Origin: Streptomyces prunicolor NBRC 13075
GTDB taxonomy: Bacteria; Actinomycetota; Actinomycetes; Streptomycetales; Streptomycetaceae
Direction of reading: 5' to 3'
Assembly (NCBI RefSeq): GCF_000367365.1
Contig: NZ_BARF01000046.1
Coordinates: forward strand, 1-35,778
Length of the DNA stretch: 35,778 nt
The notes beneath the pieces were generated by a model. That model searched no databases and was not told where the DNA came from. It saw only the letters and a list, made by a program, of their open reading frames with translations. Positions 7,784 to 16,017 of this stretch are shown one piece after another. The position numbers and the translations under genes are program-made. The first letter of the stretch is position 1. Each line of letters starts with the position of its first letter.

Positions 7784-9847
7784 CTACTCCGTCACCGGCA
7801 GCTCCGCCTCGTCCCGCAGGAACAGCGGGATCCGGTCCAGCGGCGCGTCGACCGTGACCGCCGTTCCACCCTCGTACGTCTCGCCCGTCCACGCGTCCGT
7901 CCACCACGCGCCCGCCGGGAGATACGCCGTACGGACCGTGGCGCCCGCCGTCAGCACCGGCGCGACCAGCAGGTCCGGGCCGAAGAGATACGCGTCGTCG
8001 ACCGACCAGGTCGCCGGGTCCGCGGGGAATTCGAGGAACAGCGGGCGCATCACCGGCAGCCCCTCCTCGTGCGCGGCGCGCATCACGTCCAGGACGTACG
8101 GCTTCAGGCGCTCGCGCAGTCGTAGGTACTTCTCCAGGATCGGCAGGGCCCGATCGCCGTACGACCAGACCTCGTTGGGGCCGCCGGTCATGTCGGGGCC
8201 GAGCGGCATGCCCGGGTCGCGGAAGCCGTGCAGGCGCATCAGCGGGGACAGCGCGCCGAACTGAAACCAGCGGACCATGACTTCCTGGTACGCCGGGTCG
8301 TCCGGGTCGCCGCCGTGGAAACCGCCGATGTCCGTGTTCCACCAAGGGATGCCGGACAGCGCGGTGTTGAGGCCCGCGGCGATCTGGCGGCGCAGGGTCG
8401 GGAAGTCGGTGCCTATGTCACCCGACCAGAGCGCGGCGCCGTGCCGCTGACTGCCCGCCCACGCCGAGCGGTTGAGGGTGATGACCTCGTCGTCATCGAA
8501 GCCTTCGGCGCGCAACCCCTCCGCGAACGCACGGGAGTTCTCGGCCGGGTAGATGTTGCCGACCTCCAGGCCCGGGCCCGCCCAGTAGCGCAGGTTCTCC
8601 GGGAAGCCCGGCTTCAGTTCGGGCTCGCACGCGTCCAGCCAGAAGGCCGTGATGCCGTACGGGACAAGGTAGTTGTCGCGGATCTTCGACCACAGGAAGT
8701 CGCGTGCCTCGGGGTTCGTGGCGTCGTAGAAGGCCACCTGGACCGTGGACGCGACTCCCTTGTCCGGCCAGTCGGCGTGTGCCATCGGGCCGTACTGGGT
8801 GCCGATGAGGTAGCCGCGCTGTTCCAGCACCGAGTGGTTCTCGCTGAGGGGTGAGACGGAGGGCCAGACGCTCACCACCAACTTCACGCCCATCTCGTCC
8901 AGTTCGCGGACCATGGCCGCCGGGTCGGGCCACTCGGCCGGGTCGAACTTCCAGTCGCCGAGGTGCGTCCAGTGGAAGAAGTCGCAGACGATCGCCGAGA
9001 GGGGGAGCTCGCGGCGCTTGTACTCCCGTGCCACGGCGAGGAGTTCGGCCTGGGTGCGGTAGCGCAGCTTGCACTGCCAGAAGCCCGCCGCCCACTTGGG
9101 CAGCATCGGCGTACGGCCCGTCACCGCGCTGTAGCGGCGCTGGCCGTCGGCCGGGTCGCCCGCGGTGATCCAGTAGTCGAGCTGCCGGGCCGAATCGGCC
9201 ACCCAGCGCGTGCCGTTGCCGGCCAGCTCCACGCGGCCGATCGCCGGGTTGTTCCACAGCAGGGTGTAGCCGCGGCTGGAGACCAGCACCGGGATGCCGA
9301 CCTCGGCGTTGCGCTGCACCAGATCGAGGACCAGGCCCTTCTGGTCCAACTTGCCGTGCTGGTGCTGGCCGAGGCCGTACAGCTTCTCGTCCTCGTACGC
9401 GGCGAAGCGCTGCTCCAGGCGGTGGTGGCCGTTGCCGACCGCCGTGTAGAGCCGCGAGCCGGGCCACCAGAAGTGGGCGCGGGCCTCCGCGAGGAGTTCG
9501 GTGGAGTCGTCGGTGCGCAGGAAGCGGACCAGCCCCTCGGCGTCGACGTGGACGGTCAACTTGCCCACGGTCAGCGTCCCTTGACCGTCCTCGATCTTGA
9601 CGCTGGCCTCGGTGGCCGGTGCCTCGTCGAGGAGCGCGCCCGGCAGCCCGTCGAGCAGCGGACCGCCGAGCCGGGCCCTGACCCGGACCGCGTCAGGCCC
9701 CCACGGCTCGATCCGCAGGGTCTCCTGACGGCCACTCCACTCCAGCGCGCCGTCCCGCTCACGGAAGGTGCCGACGGTGGGCGACGACTGCGCGAGGCTG
9801 ACCGCACCCGCGCCCTGAATGGTCTGGTTTTCGGCAGGCTGATTCAC
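7784..9847 (-). CDS. GH31 alpha-xylosidase
   Basis: A 687-residue cytoplasmic GH31 glycosidase. The N-terminal beta-sandwich (EWSGRQETLRIEPWGPDAVRVRARLGG) is followed by the barrel. The nucleophile is D405 in FWLDACEPE, the WLDxxEPE signature of the bacterial alpha-xylosidase branch (XylS type), and the acid/base is D477 in WSGDIGTDF. LRLRERLKPYV and the C-terminal beta domains (LFGPDLLVAPV) follow. No PA14 insertion is present. It would release xylose from the non-reducing end of xyloglucan oligosaccharides. I chose the GTG at 9847 because AGGAG lies 7 nt upstream; a longer open frame to 9928 runs through a tandem repeat and has no such site. It follows the LacI gene on the same strand after 111 nt, so both probably share the operator-controlled promoter. 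Alpha-glucosidase is the alternative activity. Confidence 0.92.
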   Translation of the reverse strand: MNQPAENQTIQGAGAVSLAQSSPTVGTFRERDGALEWSGRQETLRIEPWGPDAVRVRARLGGPLLDGLPGALLDEAPATEASVKIEDGQGTLTVGKLTVHVDAEGLVRFLRTDDSTELLAEARAHFWWPGSRLYTAVGNGHHRLEQRFAAYEDEKLYGLGQHQHGKLDQKGLVLDLVQRNAEVGIPVLVSSRGYTLLWNNPAIGRVELAGNGTRWVADSARQLDYWITAGDPADGQRRYSAVTGRTPMLPKWAAGFWQCKLRYRTQAELLAVAREYKRRELPLSAIVCDFFHWTHLGDWKFDPAEWPDPAAMVRELDEMGVKLVVSVWPSVSPLSENHSVLEQRGYLIGTQYGPMAHADWPDKGVASTVQVAFYDATNPEARDFLWSKIRDNYLVPYGITAFWLDACEPELKPGFPENLRYWAGPGLEVGNIYPAENSRAFAEGLRAEGFDDDEVITLNRSAWAGSQRHGAALWSGDIGTDFPTLRRQIAAGLNTALSGIPWWNTDIGGFHGGDPDDPAYQEVMVRWFQFGALSPLMRLHGFRDPGMPLGPDMTGGPNEVWSYGDRALPILEKYLRLRERLKPYVLDVMRAAHEEGLPVMRPLFLEFPADPATWSVDDAYLFGPDLLVAPVLTAGATVRTAYLPAGAWWTDAWTGETYEGGTAVTVDAPLDRIPLFLRDEAELPVTE

Positions 9848-9872
9848 GAGAGGGCTCCTGTGAGAAGAGCAG

Positions 9873-9902
9873 ACAGAGGAGTTGCGGACAGAGGAGTTGC
9901 GG
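9873..9902. repeat. 15-bp tandem duplication upstream of GH31
   Basis: Two exact head-to-tail copies of ACAGAGGAGTTGCGG (9873-9887 and 9888-9902) in the leader between the LacI-type gene and the GH31 gene. On the minus strand it reads CCGCAACTCCTCTGT. It is most simply a slippage duplication; no function is apparent. Confidence 0.8.
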
Positions 9903-9958
9903 ACATGGCGGTGCCCTGGCGGCGGCACAGGGGTGGAGCTCTGAGGTCGGAAAAGGGG

Positions 9959-10972
9959 TCAGGAAACTGCGGGTGCCGGTCCCGTACTCGCCCGCACCGT
10001 CAACTCCGGTGCGATCAGCACGACTTCGTCGCTGCCGCGGCCATCCAGCTTGGCCACCAGGTGCTCCACGGCGTAACGGCCCATCTCCTGCGCGGGGATG
10101 GCGACGGACGTCAGCCGCACCGAGGCCTGGGTGGCGACCTGGTCGGGGCAGACCGCGACCACCGACACGTCCTCCGGCACGGCACGGCCCTGCTGGCGCA
10201 GCAGCGCGAGCAGCGGTTCGACCGCCGACTCGTTCTGCACGACGAAGCCCGTGGTGCCGGGGCGCTCGTCGAAGATCCGGGCCAGTGTCATCGTCATCGC
10301 GTCGTACCCGCCCTCGCACGGCCGGTGCAGCACCCGCAGGCCCAACTCCCTTGCCCGGGAACGGAGTCCGTCGAGGGTGCGTTCGGCGAAGCCGGTGTGC
10401 CGTTCGTAGACGCCGGGTGCCTCGCCGATGACGGCGATGTCCTGGTGGCCGAGCTTGGCGAGGTGCTCGACGCACAGTGCGCCGGTCGCCCCGAAGTCGA
10501 GGTCCACGCAGGTCAGTCCGGTGGTGTCGGCGGGGAGGCCGATGAGCACGGAGGGTTGGTCGGTGCCGCGCAGCAACGGCAGCCGCTCGTCGGCGAGTTC
10601 GACGTCCATCAGGATCATCGCGTCGGCGAGTCCGCTGCCGGTGACCCGGCGCACCGCGTCGGGACCCTCCTCGCCGGTGAGCAGCAGCACGTCGTAGCCG
10701 TGCAGGCGGGCGGTGGTCGCCACGGCGATGGCGATCTCCATCATCACCGGCACGTACATGTCGGTGCGCAGCGGCACCATCAGCGCGATGATGTTCGACC
10801 GGCTGCTGGCCAGGGCGCGGGCGCCCGCGTTCGGGTGGTAGCCCAGCTCGCGGATGCTCTGCTCGACCCGCTGCCGGGTGGCTCCGGAGATGGACCGCTT
10901 GCCGCTGAGGACATAGCTCACCGTGCTCGCCGAGACTCCGGCGTGCTGGGCGACCTCGGCGAGGGTGACCAT
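9959..10972 (-). CDS. LacI-family transcriptional regulator
   Basis: A 337-residue LacI/GalR repressor. The N-terminal helix-turn-helix is clear (MVTLAEVAQHAGVSASTVSY, residues 1-20), followed by the hinge helix (NAGARALASSRS) and a periplasmic-binding-protein-like sensor domain. The ATG at 10972 is chosen because the HTH starts there and GGAGAG lies 5 nt upstream; the frame stays open further but would place an implausible tail before the HTH. It is transcribed toward the GH31 gene and divergently from the second GH12. Two GAAGCGCTTC palindromes, typical LacI-family half-site pairs with the central CG, lie just upstream. It probably represses the xyloglucan genes until an oligosaccharide or xylose-containing inducer binds. 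The actual ligand is unknown. Confidence 0.93.
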   Translation of the reverse strand: MVTLAEVAQHAGVSASTVSYVLSGKRSISGATRQRVEQSIRELGYHPNAGARALASSRSNIIALMVPLRTDMYVPVMMEIAIAVATTARLHGYDVLLLTGEEGPDAVRRVTGSGLADAMILMDVELADERLPLLRGTDQPSVLIGLPADTTGLTCVDLDFGATGALCVEHLAKLGHQDIAVIGEAPGVYERHTGFAERTLDGLRSRARELGLRVLHRPCEGGYDAMTMTLARIFDERPGTTGFVVQNESAVEPLLALLRQQGRAVPEDVSVVAVCPDQVATQASVRLTSVAIPAQEMGRYAVEHLVAKLDGRGSDEVVLIAPELTVRASTGPAPAVS

Positions 10973-10987
10973 CCAGCTCTCCAAGCT

Positions 10988-11005
10988 TTGTGAAGCGCTT
11001 CGACA
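10988..11005. promoter_or_regulatory. LacI-type operator O1 (imperfect)
   Basis: The perfect 10-bp core GAAGCGCTTC at 10992-11001 lies 16-30 nt upstream of the repressor ATG. The flanks match only partly (TTGT against TGTC on the other arm), so this is a weaker version of O2. Its position just upstream of the ribosome-binding site suggests autoregulation. Confidence 0.75.
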
Positions 11006-11077
11006 GTGCGCGTTGCTGACAAGGGCGGGTGAGGGTGGTTCGACATTAGCTTCAGGCGGTGTGGGGTGTCCATAGGT

Positions 11078-11095
11078 TGTCGAAGCGCTTCGACA
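11078..11095. promoter_or_regulatory. LacI-type operator O2 (perfect 18-bp palindrome)
   Basis: TGTCGAAGCGCTTCGACA is identical to its own reverse complement. It shares the GAAGCGCTTC core with O1, 90 bp away, and lies between the divergent repressor and GH12 genes. This is the best candidate for the site from which the repressor controls both directions. I could not identify convincing -35/-10 boxes around it. Confidence 0.8.
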
Positions 11096-11136
11096 CTTTC
11101 TCCGGACACCGGGCTCGACTGCTCGGGAAATCCGCG

Positions 11137-11160
11137 CCCGGCGGGATTCTCCGCGCCGGG
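11137..11160 (+). other. Hairpin in the leader of the second GH12 gene
   Basis: CCCGGCG (11137-11143) pairs with CGCCGGG (11154-11160), and inner GG/CC pairs shorten the loop. It lies about 90 nt before the GH12 start, within the presumed 5' untranslated region. It could be a leader structure or the end of a short upstream transcript; nothing distinguishes these. Confidence 0.45.
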
Positions 11161-11250
11161 GAGGCAACCTCGGGGCGGGTCGGCGGCCACTGAGAGGTCG
11201 TAACGGCCGCTGACGGGTCGTAGACGAACCGTCCCTCGGAAGGACCCCCG

Positions 11251-12060
11251 ATGCAACACCGCAGACCACGCCTGTCGAAGAAGCGGAAGGCGCTGGTCGC
11301 CACCGCGGTGGCCCTCACGGCGCTCGCCGGTGTCACCGTCGCCCAGGCGGGTGAGTCGAGCAAGAAGTGCACGGCCGACGACACGGTCACCCTCGGCAAG
11401 TACTACGTCAACAACAACCAGTGGGGCCGGGACAAGGCCACCGGCAGCCAGTGCGTGTGGGACAACTCCCAGTCGGGGTCCACGATTTCGTGGGGCACGT
11501 CCTTCAGTTGGGCCAACAACAGCAAGGGCACCGACGGGGACGTGAAGACGTTCGCCAGTACCGTCCTCGGCTGGCACTGGGGCTGGAAGGTCGACAAGGC
11601 GACCACCGGGCTGCCGATCCGCGTCGGCGACCGCAAGCCGGTGAAGGCGACCTGGGACTTCTCGCTCAGCAGCAACCCGGGCACGCTCGACGTGGCGTAC
11701 GACCTGTGGCTGCACTCCAAGAACACCGCCGACTGGGCGGACCAGCCCACCGACGAGATCATGATCTGGCTCGACCGGCAGGGCGGCGCGGGCCCGCTCG
11801 GCACCAAGTACGGCAGCGTCAGCCTCGACGGCGCGATGTGGGACATCTACCAGGGCGACATCGGCTGGAACGTGTACTCCTTCGTCCGCACCGCCAACAC
11901 CACCAAGGCGACCCTGAACATCGACGACTTCACCCAGGCACTCGTCCGGCGCAAACTGCTGAGCAACGACAAGTACCTCTCCGGCATCGAGTCCGGCACC
12001 GAGATCTTCAAGGGCTCGGGGCGGCTTGACACGAAGGCGTACTCCGTCGACATCGGCTGA
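11251..12060 (+). CDS. Secreted GH12 endoglucanase/xyloglucanase (second copy)
   Basis: A 269-residue secreted GH12 enzyme, clearly diverged from the copy at 6549. The signal peptide has a very basic N-region (MQHRRPRLSKKRK) and ends near AQA-GE (33). Catalytic glutamates fit E169 in DEIMIWL and E251 in GTEIFKGSG. GPLGTKYG, WDIYQG and the YSFVRTANT strand are family landmarks. It is about 30 residues longer than the first copy, with extra sequence around SFSWANNSKG and GWHWGWK and a Lys/Arg-rich insertion near the C-terminus (ALVRRKLLSNDKYL). AAGGA lies 6 nt before the ATG. It diverges from the LacI gene across the O1/O2 operators, so it is probably the most directly repressed secreted enzyme of the locus. 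Confidence 0.92.
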   Translation: MQHRRPRLSKKRKALVATAVALTALAGVTVAQAGESSKKCTADDTVTLGKYYVNNNQWGRDKATGSQCVWDNSQSGSTISWGTSFSWANNSKGTDGDVKTFASTVLGWHWGWKVDKATTGLPIRVGDRKPVKATWDFSLSSNPGTLDVAYDLWLHSKNTADWADQPTDEIMIWLDRQGGAGPLGTKYGSVSLDGAMWDIYQGDIGWNVYSFVRTANTTKATLNIDDFTQALVRRKLLSNDKYLSGIESGTEIFKGSGRLDTKAYSVDIG

Positions 12061-12067
12061 ACGGACG

Positions 12068-12089
12068 CGCGAAGGGTGGCTGCTTCGCG
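12068..12089 (+). terminator. Hairpin after the second GH12
   Basis: CGCGAAG (12068-12074) and CTTCGCG (12083-12089) form a perfect 7-bp stem with an 8-nt loop, starting 8 nt after the GH12 stop. Probable intrinsic terminator. Confidence 0.6.
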
Positions 12090-12108
12090 GTGGATCGGGT
12101 ACATACGA

Positions 12109-12123
12109 ACGGGTAGCACCCGT
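12109..12123. promoter_or_regulatory. Hyphenated palindrome upstream of the acyl-CoA dehydrogenase
   Basis: ACGGGT-AGC-ACCCGT is a perfect 6-bp inverted repeat 49 nt before the dehydrogenase ATG. Its size and place suit an operator for a dimeric regulator such as a TetR-family protein, but no cognate regulator is in the window. It could instead be a small hairpin. Confidence 0.35.
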
Positions 12124-12171
12124 CGGTAACCGCCATGGTCCGAGGGCCCGATTCGCGGCGAGGTGAGCCTC

Positions 12172-14103
12172 ATGTCCGCTCCATCCAGCAAACCCACCGT
12201 CACCGAGCGAGAAGCCCGGCAGGTGGCGGAAGCGGCCAGGGAACAGGACTGGCGCAAGCCCAGCTTCGCCAAGGAACTGTTCCTCGGCCGCTTCCGGCTC
12301 GACCTGATCCACCCCCACCCCCTCCCGCCCGACGAGGACGCCCGGCGCGGCGAGGAGTTCCTCGCGAAGCTGCGCGACTTCTGCGAGACCCGGATCGACG
12401 CCGCCCTCATCGAACGCGAGGCGCGCATCCCCGACGAGGTCATCAGCGGCCTCAAGGAGATCGGCGCCCTCGGCATGAAGATCGACACCAAGTACGGCGG
12501 CCTCGGCCTCACCCAGGTGTACTACAACAAGGCACTGGCCCTCGCGGGCTCGGCCTGCCCCGCGGTCGGCGTGCTGCTCTCCGCCCACCAGTCGATCGGC
12601 GTACCGCAGCCGCTGAAGCTGTTCGGCACGGACGAGCAGAAGGCGGAGTTCCTGCCCCGCTGCGCCCGCACCGCCATCAGCGCCTTCCTGCTCACCGAAC
12701 CGGACGTCGGCTCCGACCCGGCACGCCTCGCGACCAGCGCGGTGCCCGACGGGGACTCCTACGTCCTCGACGGGGTGAAGCTCTGGACCACCAACGGCGT
12801 GATCGCCGACCTCCTGGTCGTGATGGCCCGAGTGCCGAAGAGCGAGGGCCACAAGGGCGGCATCACCGCGTTCGTCGTCGAGACCGACTCGCCCGGCATC
12901 ACCGTCGAGAACCGCAACGCCTTCATGGGCCTGCGCGGCATCGAGAACGGCGTCACCCGCTTCCACCAGGTCCGGGTGCCCGCCGCCAACCGCATCGGCC
13001 CCGAGGGCGCGGGCCTCAAGATCGCCCTCACCACCCTCAACACCGGCCGCCTCTCCCTCCCCGCGTCCTGCGTCGCGGCCGGCAAGTGGTGCCTGAAGAT
13101 CGCCCGCGAGTGGTCGGCGGCGCGTGAGCAGTGGGGCAGGCCGATCGCCGAGCACGAGGCGGTTGGCGCGAAGATCTCCTTCATCGCGGCGACGACCTTC
13201 GCCCTGGAGGCCGTACTCGACCTCTCCTCGCAGATGGCCGACGAGGACCGCAACGACATCCGCATCGAGGGCGCGCTCGCCAAGCTCTTCTCCTCCGAGA
13301 TGGGCTGGCTGATGGCCGACGAACTGGTCCAGATCCGCGGCGGCCGGGGCTTCGAGACGGCGGAGTCCCTCGCGGCCCGCGGCGAGAGGGCGGTTCCCGC
13401 CGAACAGGTCCTGCGCGACCTCCGGATCAACCGCATCTTCGAGGGCTCGACGGAGATCATGCACCTCCTCATCGCCCGCGAGGCCGTCGACGCCCACCTC
13501 AAGGTCGCCGGCGACCTCATCGACCCGGACAAGTCCCTTCAGGACAAGGCGAAGGCGGGCGCCAACGCGGGCGTCTTCTACGCCAAGTGGCTCCCGAAGC
13601 TGGTCGCGGGCAGCGGCCAACTCCCGGGCACCTACGGCGAGTTCCGCCACGACGTCGACCTCTCCCGGCACCTTCGCTACGTCGAACGCGGTGCCCGCAA
13701 ACTGGCCCGCTCGACCTTCTACGCCATGTCCCGCTGGCAGGGCCGGATGGAGACCAAGCAGGGTTTCCTGGGCCGGATCGTCGACATCGGCGCGGAACTC
13801 TTCGCGATGAGCGCGGTCTGCGTACGGGCCGAACTCCTGCGCACCCAGGGCGATCACGGCCGCGAGGCCTACCAACTCGCCGACGCCTTCTGCGAACAGT
13901 CCCGCATCCGCGTCGAGGAACTCTTCGGCCGCCTGTGGACCAACACCGACGACATCGACCACAAGGTCGTCAAGGGCGTCATGGGCGGCGCGTACACCTG
14001 GCTGGAGGAAGGCATCGTCGACCCGTCCGGCGACGGACCCTGGATCGCCGACACGACCCCGGGCCCGTCCAAGGCGGACAACCTCCACCGCCCCGTCAAC
14101 TAG
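12172..14103 (+). CDS. VLCAD-like acyl-CoA dehydrogenase
   Basis: A 643-residue flavoprotein catalysing the first step of fatty-acid beta-oxidation. It has the N-terminal helical domain, the middle beta domain with FLLTEPDVGSDPA and LWTTNGVIADLLVV, and the C-terminal helical FAD domain. RIFEGSTEIMHL carries the catalytic base E424 in the FEGS position used by long-chain enzymes. A further helical domain of about 180 residues follows, as in the VLCAD/ACAD9 branch, explaining the length (short-chain enzymes have about 380 residues). The ATG at 12172 has AGGTGA 5 nt upstream; a GTG three codons earlier is the alternative. It is a single gene convergent with the lamin-tail gene, with only 7 nt between the stops. 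Confidence 0.93.
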   Translation: MSAPSSKPTVTEREARQVAEAAREQDWRKPSFAKELFLGRFRLDLIHPHPLPPDEDARRGEEFLAKLRDFCETRIDAALIEREARIPDEVISGLKEIGALGMKIDTKYGGLGLTQVYYNKALALAGSACPAVGVLLSAHQSIGVPQPLKLFGTDEQKAEFLPRCARTAISAFLLTEPDVGSDPARLATSAVPDGDSYVLDGVKLWTTNGVIADLLVVMARVPKSEGHKGGITAFVVETDSPGITVENRNAFMGLRGIENGVTRFHQVRVPAANRIGPEGAGLKIALTTLNTGRLSLPASCVAAGKWCLKIAREWSAAREQWGRPIAEHEAVGAKISFIAATTFALEAVLDLSSQMADEDRNDIRIEGALAKLFSSEMGWLMADELVQIRGGRGFETAESLAARGERAVPAEQVLRDLRINRIFEGSTEIMHLLIAREAVDAHLKVAGDLIDPDKSLQDKAKAGANAGVFYAKWLPKLVAGSGQLPGTYGEFRHDVDLSRHLRYVERGARKLARSTFYAMSRWQGRMETKQGFLGRIVDIGAELFAMSAVCVRAELLRTQGDHGREAYQLADAFCEQSRIRVEELFGRLWTNTDDIDHKVVKGVMGGAYTWLEEGIVDPSGDGPWIADTTPGPSKADNLHRPVN

Positions 14104-14110
14104 CCCTCGT

Positions 14111-14560
14111 TCAGCAGTACTTGTCGCTCGGATCCCGCGTCGTCCACGAACAGGTGTCGACCTTGCTGCCGTTGGACTTCGTCAGCGTCGCCGTGTCGCT
14201 GGTGTTGTTCCAGACATAGGCGGCACGGCCCTGGTATGTGTTCGCCGCGGTGTCCGTGCCCTTGCCGGTGTGCACCTTGATGTACTTGCCGGCGCCGATC
14301 TTGATGTTCTTGAAGACGTACCGGTGGTTCGAGACGTCTTTCAGCACCCACCCCTTGAGCGAGATCGCCGACCGGCTGGTGTTCTTGATCTGCACCCACT
14401 CGCCGTTCAGGCTCGTGTTGGACCGGGTGTCCGAGCCCGGGCTGTCGAACCAGACACGGTAGATCGTGACGCCACCGGCGGCTTCGGCCGGAGTGCTCAG
14501 CAAGGTGCCGGTGAGTATCGCGGCGCCCGCGAGCGCGGGCAGGGCAGCGCGTATCCGCAT
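14111..14560 (-). CDS. Secreted lamin-tail-domain protein
   Basis: A 149-residue exported protein. A signal peptide (MRIRAALPALAGAAILTGTL...) ends near AEA-AG (27). The rest is a single lamin-tail (LTD) Ig-like fold: VWFDSPGSDTRSNTSLNGEWVQIKNTS, then LKGWVLKDVSNHRYVF and a YIKVHTGKGTDT strand, which is the usual bacterial LTD pattern. Two Cys near the C-terminus (DTCSWTT and KYC) may form a disulphide. LTD domains bind surfaces or partner proteins, but the ligand here is unknown. The ATG at 14560 is preceded by a GGGGGGA ribosome-binding site. The gene is monocistronic and convergent with the acyl-CoA dehydrogenase. Confidence 0.88.
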   Translation of the reverse strand: MRIRAALPALAGAAILTGTLLSTPAEAAGGVTIYRVWFDSPGSDTRSNTSLNGEWVQIKNTSRSAISLKGWVLKDVSNHRYVFKNIKIGAGKYIKVHTGKGTDTAANTYQGRAAYVWNNTSDTATLTKSNGSKVDTCSWTTRDPSDKYC

Positions 14561-14748
14561 GGAGAATCCCCCCAGGATGTCGTCCACGCGCCGGTCGTCC
14601 ACCGGCGCAGACCTGAAGTGTTATCACACGACCTTCACGCCGTATTCACAAAGGGGGATTTCCCTTCAATCACCGACGAGAGCCGATAAGCCACCCGCCC
14701 GAGGGAACCGCTGTCCCCCCGGCCACCCGTTGCGGCAACAATGGAGGG

Positions 14749-16017
14749 ATGAGCGACAGTCCAGCACCCCTCGCCGACCCACATCTCGTCTACGACCCCG
14801 TCGTGGGCGACGGTCCCAAGGCCCTGGTGATCCTCGGGTCCACCGGGTCCATCGGCACCCAGGCCATCGACCTGGTGCTGCGCAACCCGGACCGCTTCCG
14901 GGTCACCGCCCTCTCCGCGAACGGCGGCCGGGTCGGGCTCCTCGCCGAGCAGGCCTACCAGCTCAGGGTGCGGACGGTCGGGGTCGCCCGCGAGGACGTC
15001 GTACCGGCACTGCGCGAGGCGCTCACCGCGCAGTACGGCGCGGGGGAGCCGCTCCCCGAGATCGTGGCCGGTCCGGACGCGGCCACCCAACTCGCCGCCT
15101 CCGACTGCCACACCGTGCTGAACGGCATCACCGGGTCCATCGGCCTGGCGCCCACCCTCGCCGCCCTGGAGGCGGGCCGCGTCCTCGCGCTCGCCAACAA
15201 GGAGTCGCTCATCGTCGGCGGCCCGCTGGTGAAGGCGCTGGCCAAGCCGGGCCAGATCATCCCGGTGGACTCCGAGCACGCGGCGCTGTTCCAGGCCCTC
15301 GCGGCCGGTACCCGCGCCGATGTCCGCAAGCTCGTCGTCACCGCGTCCGGCGGCCCCTTCCGGGGTCGTAGCAAAGCCGACTTGGCGCGAGTGACCGTAG
15401 AAGAGGCACTCGCGCACCCCACCTGGGCGATGGGCCCGGTGATCACGATCAACTCCGCGACCCTGGTGAACAAGGGGCTGGAGGTGATCGAGGCGCACCT
15501 GCTGTACGACATTCCCTTCGATCGCATTGAGGTGGTCGTGCACCCGCAGTCGTATGTCCACTCGATGGTGGAATTCACGGACGGTTCGACACTCGCCCAG
15601 GCGACGCCCCCCGACATGCGCGGGCCGATCGCCATCGGGCTCGGCTGGCCCGAGCGGGTCCCGGACGCGGCGCCCGCGTTCGACTGGAGCAAGGCGTCGA
15701 CATGGGAGTTCTTCCCGCTCGACACCGACGCTTTTCCGTCGGTCGGCCTGGCCCGGCATGTGGGACAGCTCGCGGGCACGGCTCCGGCGGTGTTCAATGC
15801 GGCGAACGAGGAGTGCGTGGAGGCGTTCCGCGCGGGCGCGCTGCCGTTCAACGGAATCATGGAGACGGTGACACGGGTGGTCGAGGAACACGGGACACCG
15901 GCCACGGGAACTTCACTGACCGTGCCCGACGTCCTTGAAGCGGAGACCTGGGCACGCGCCCGGGCCCGCGAACTGACAGCGCAGACGACCACGGCGAACG
16001 CGGAGGCGCGTGCATGA
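14749..16017 (+). CDS. dxr: 1-deoxy-D-xylulose 5-phosphate reductoisomerase
   Basis: IspC/Dxr, 422 residues, converts DXP to 2-C-methyl-D-erythritol 4-phosphate with NADPH and a divalent metal, the second step of the MEP isoprenoid pathway. The NADPH-binding loop is GSTGSIG at 30-36. ANKESLI, VDSEHAALFQ (metal ligands) and SGGPFRG follow, then HPQSYVHSMVEF in the catalytic region. The start is awkward: GGAGG lies only one base before the ATG, too close for normal initiation, so a leaderless or slightly different start is possible; the frame has no better one. The stop overlaps the site-2 protease start by 4 nt (ATGA). The 20-residue leader before the Rossmann fold is longer than in E. coli. 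Confidence 0.96.
   Translation: MSDSPAPLADPHLVYDPVVGDGPKALVILGSTGSIGTQAIDLVLRNPDRFRVTALSANGGRVGLLAEQAYQLRVRTVGVAREDVVPALREALTAQYGAGEPLPEIVAGPDAATQLAASDCHTVLNGITGSIGLAPTLAALEAGRVLALANKESLIVGGPLVKALAKPGQIIPVDSEHAALFQALAAGTRADVRKLVVTASGGPFRGRSKADLARVTVEEALAHPTWAMGPVITINSATLVNKGLEVIEAHLLYDIPFDRIEVVVHPQSYVHSMVEFTDGSTLAQATPPDMRGPIAIGLGWPERVPDAAPAFDWSKASTWEFFPLDTDAFPSVGLARHVGQLAGTAPAVFNAANEECVEAFRAGALPFNGIMETVTRVVEEHGTPATGTSLTVPDVLEAETWARARARELTAQTTTANAEARA

Noticed and set aside
5643..8345. 900-codon minus-strand frame across GH95, GH12 and GH31 boundaries
   Set aside because: It crosses two recognisable genes and a terminator and has no recognisable domain; GC-driven lack of stops explains it.
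7784..9928. Longer GH31 start at 9928
   Set aside because: The extra 27 residues (RNSSVRNSSV) come from a tandem duplication; the GTG at 9847 has AGGAG at ideal spacing.
10918..14088. 1056-codon minus-strand frame over GH12 and the acyl-CoA dehydrogenase
   Set aside because: It is antisense to two well-identified genes, has Val/Gly/Asp-rich composition and no motifs.
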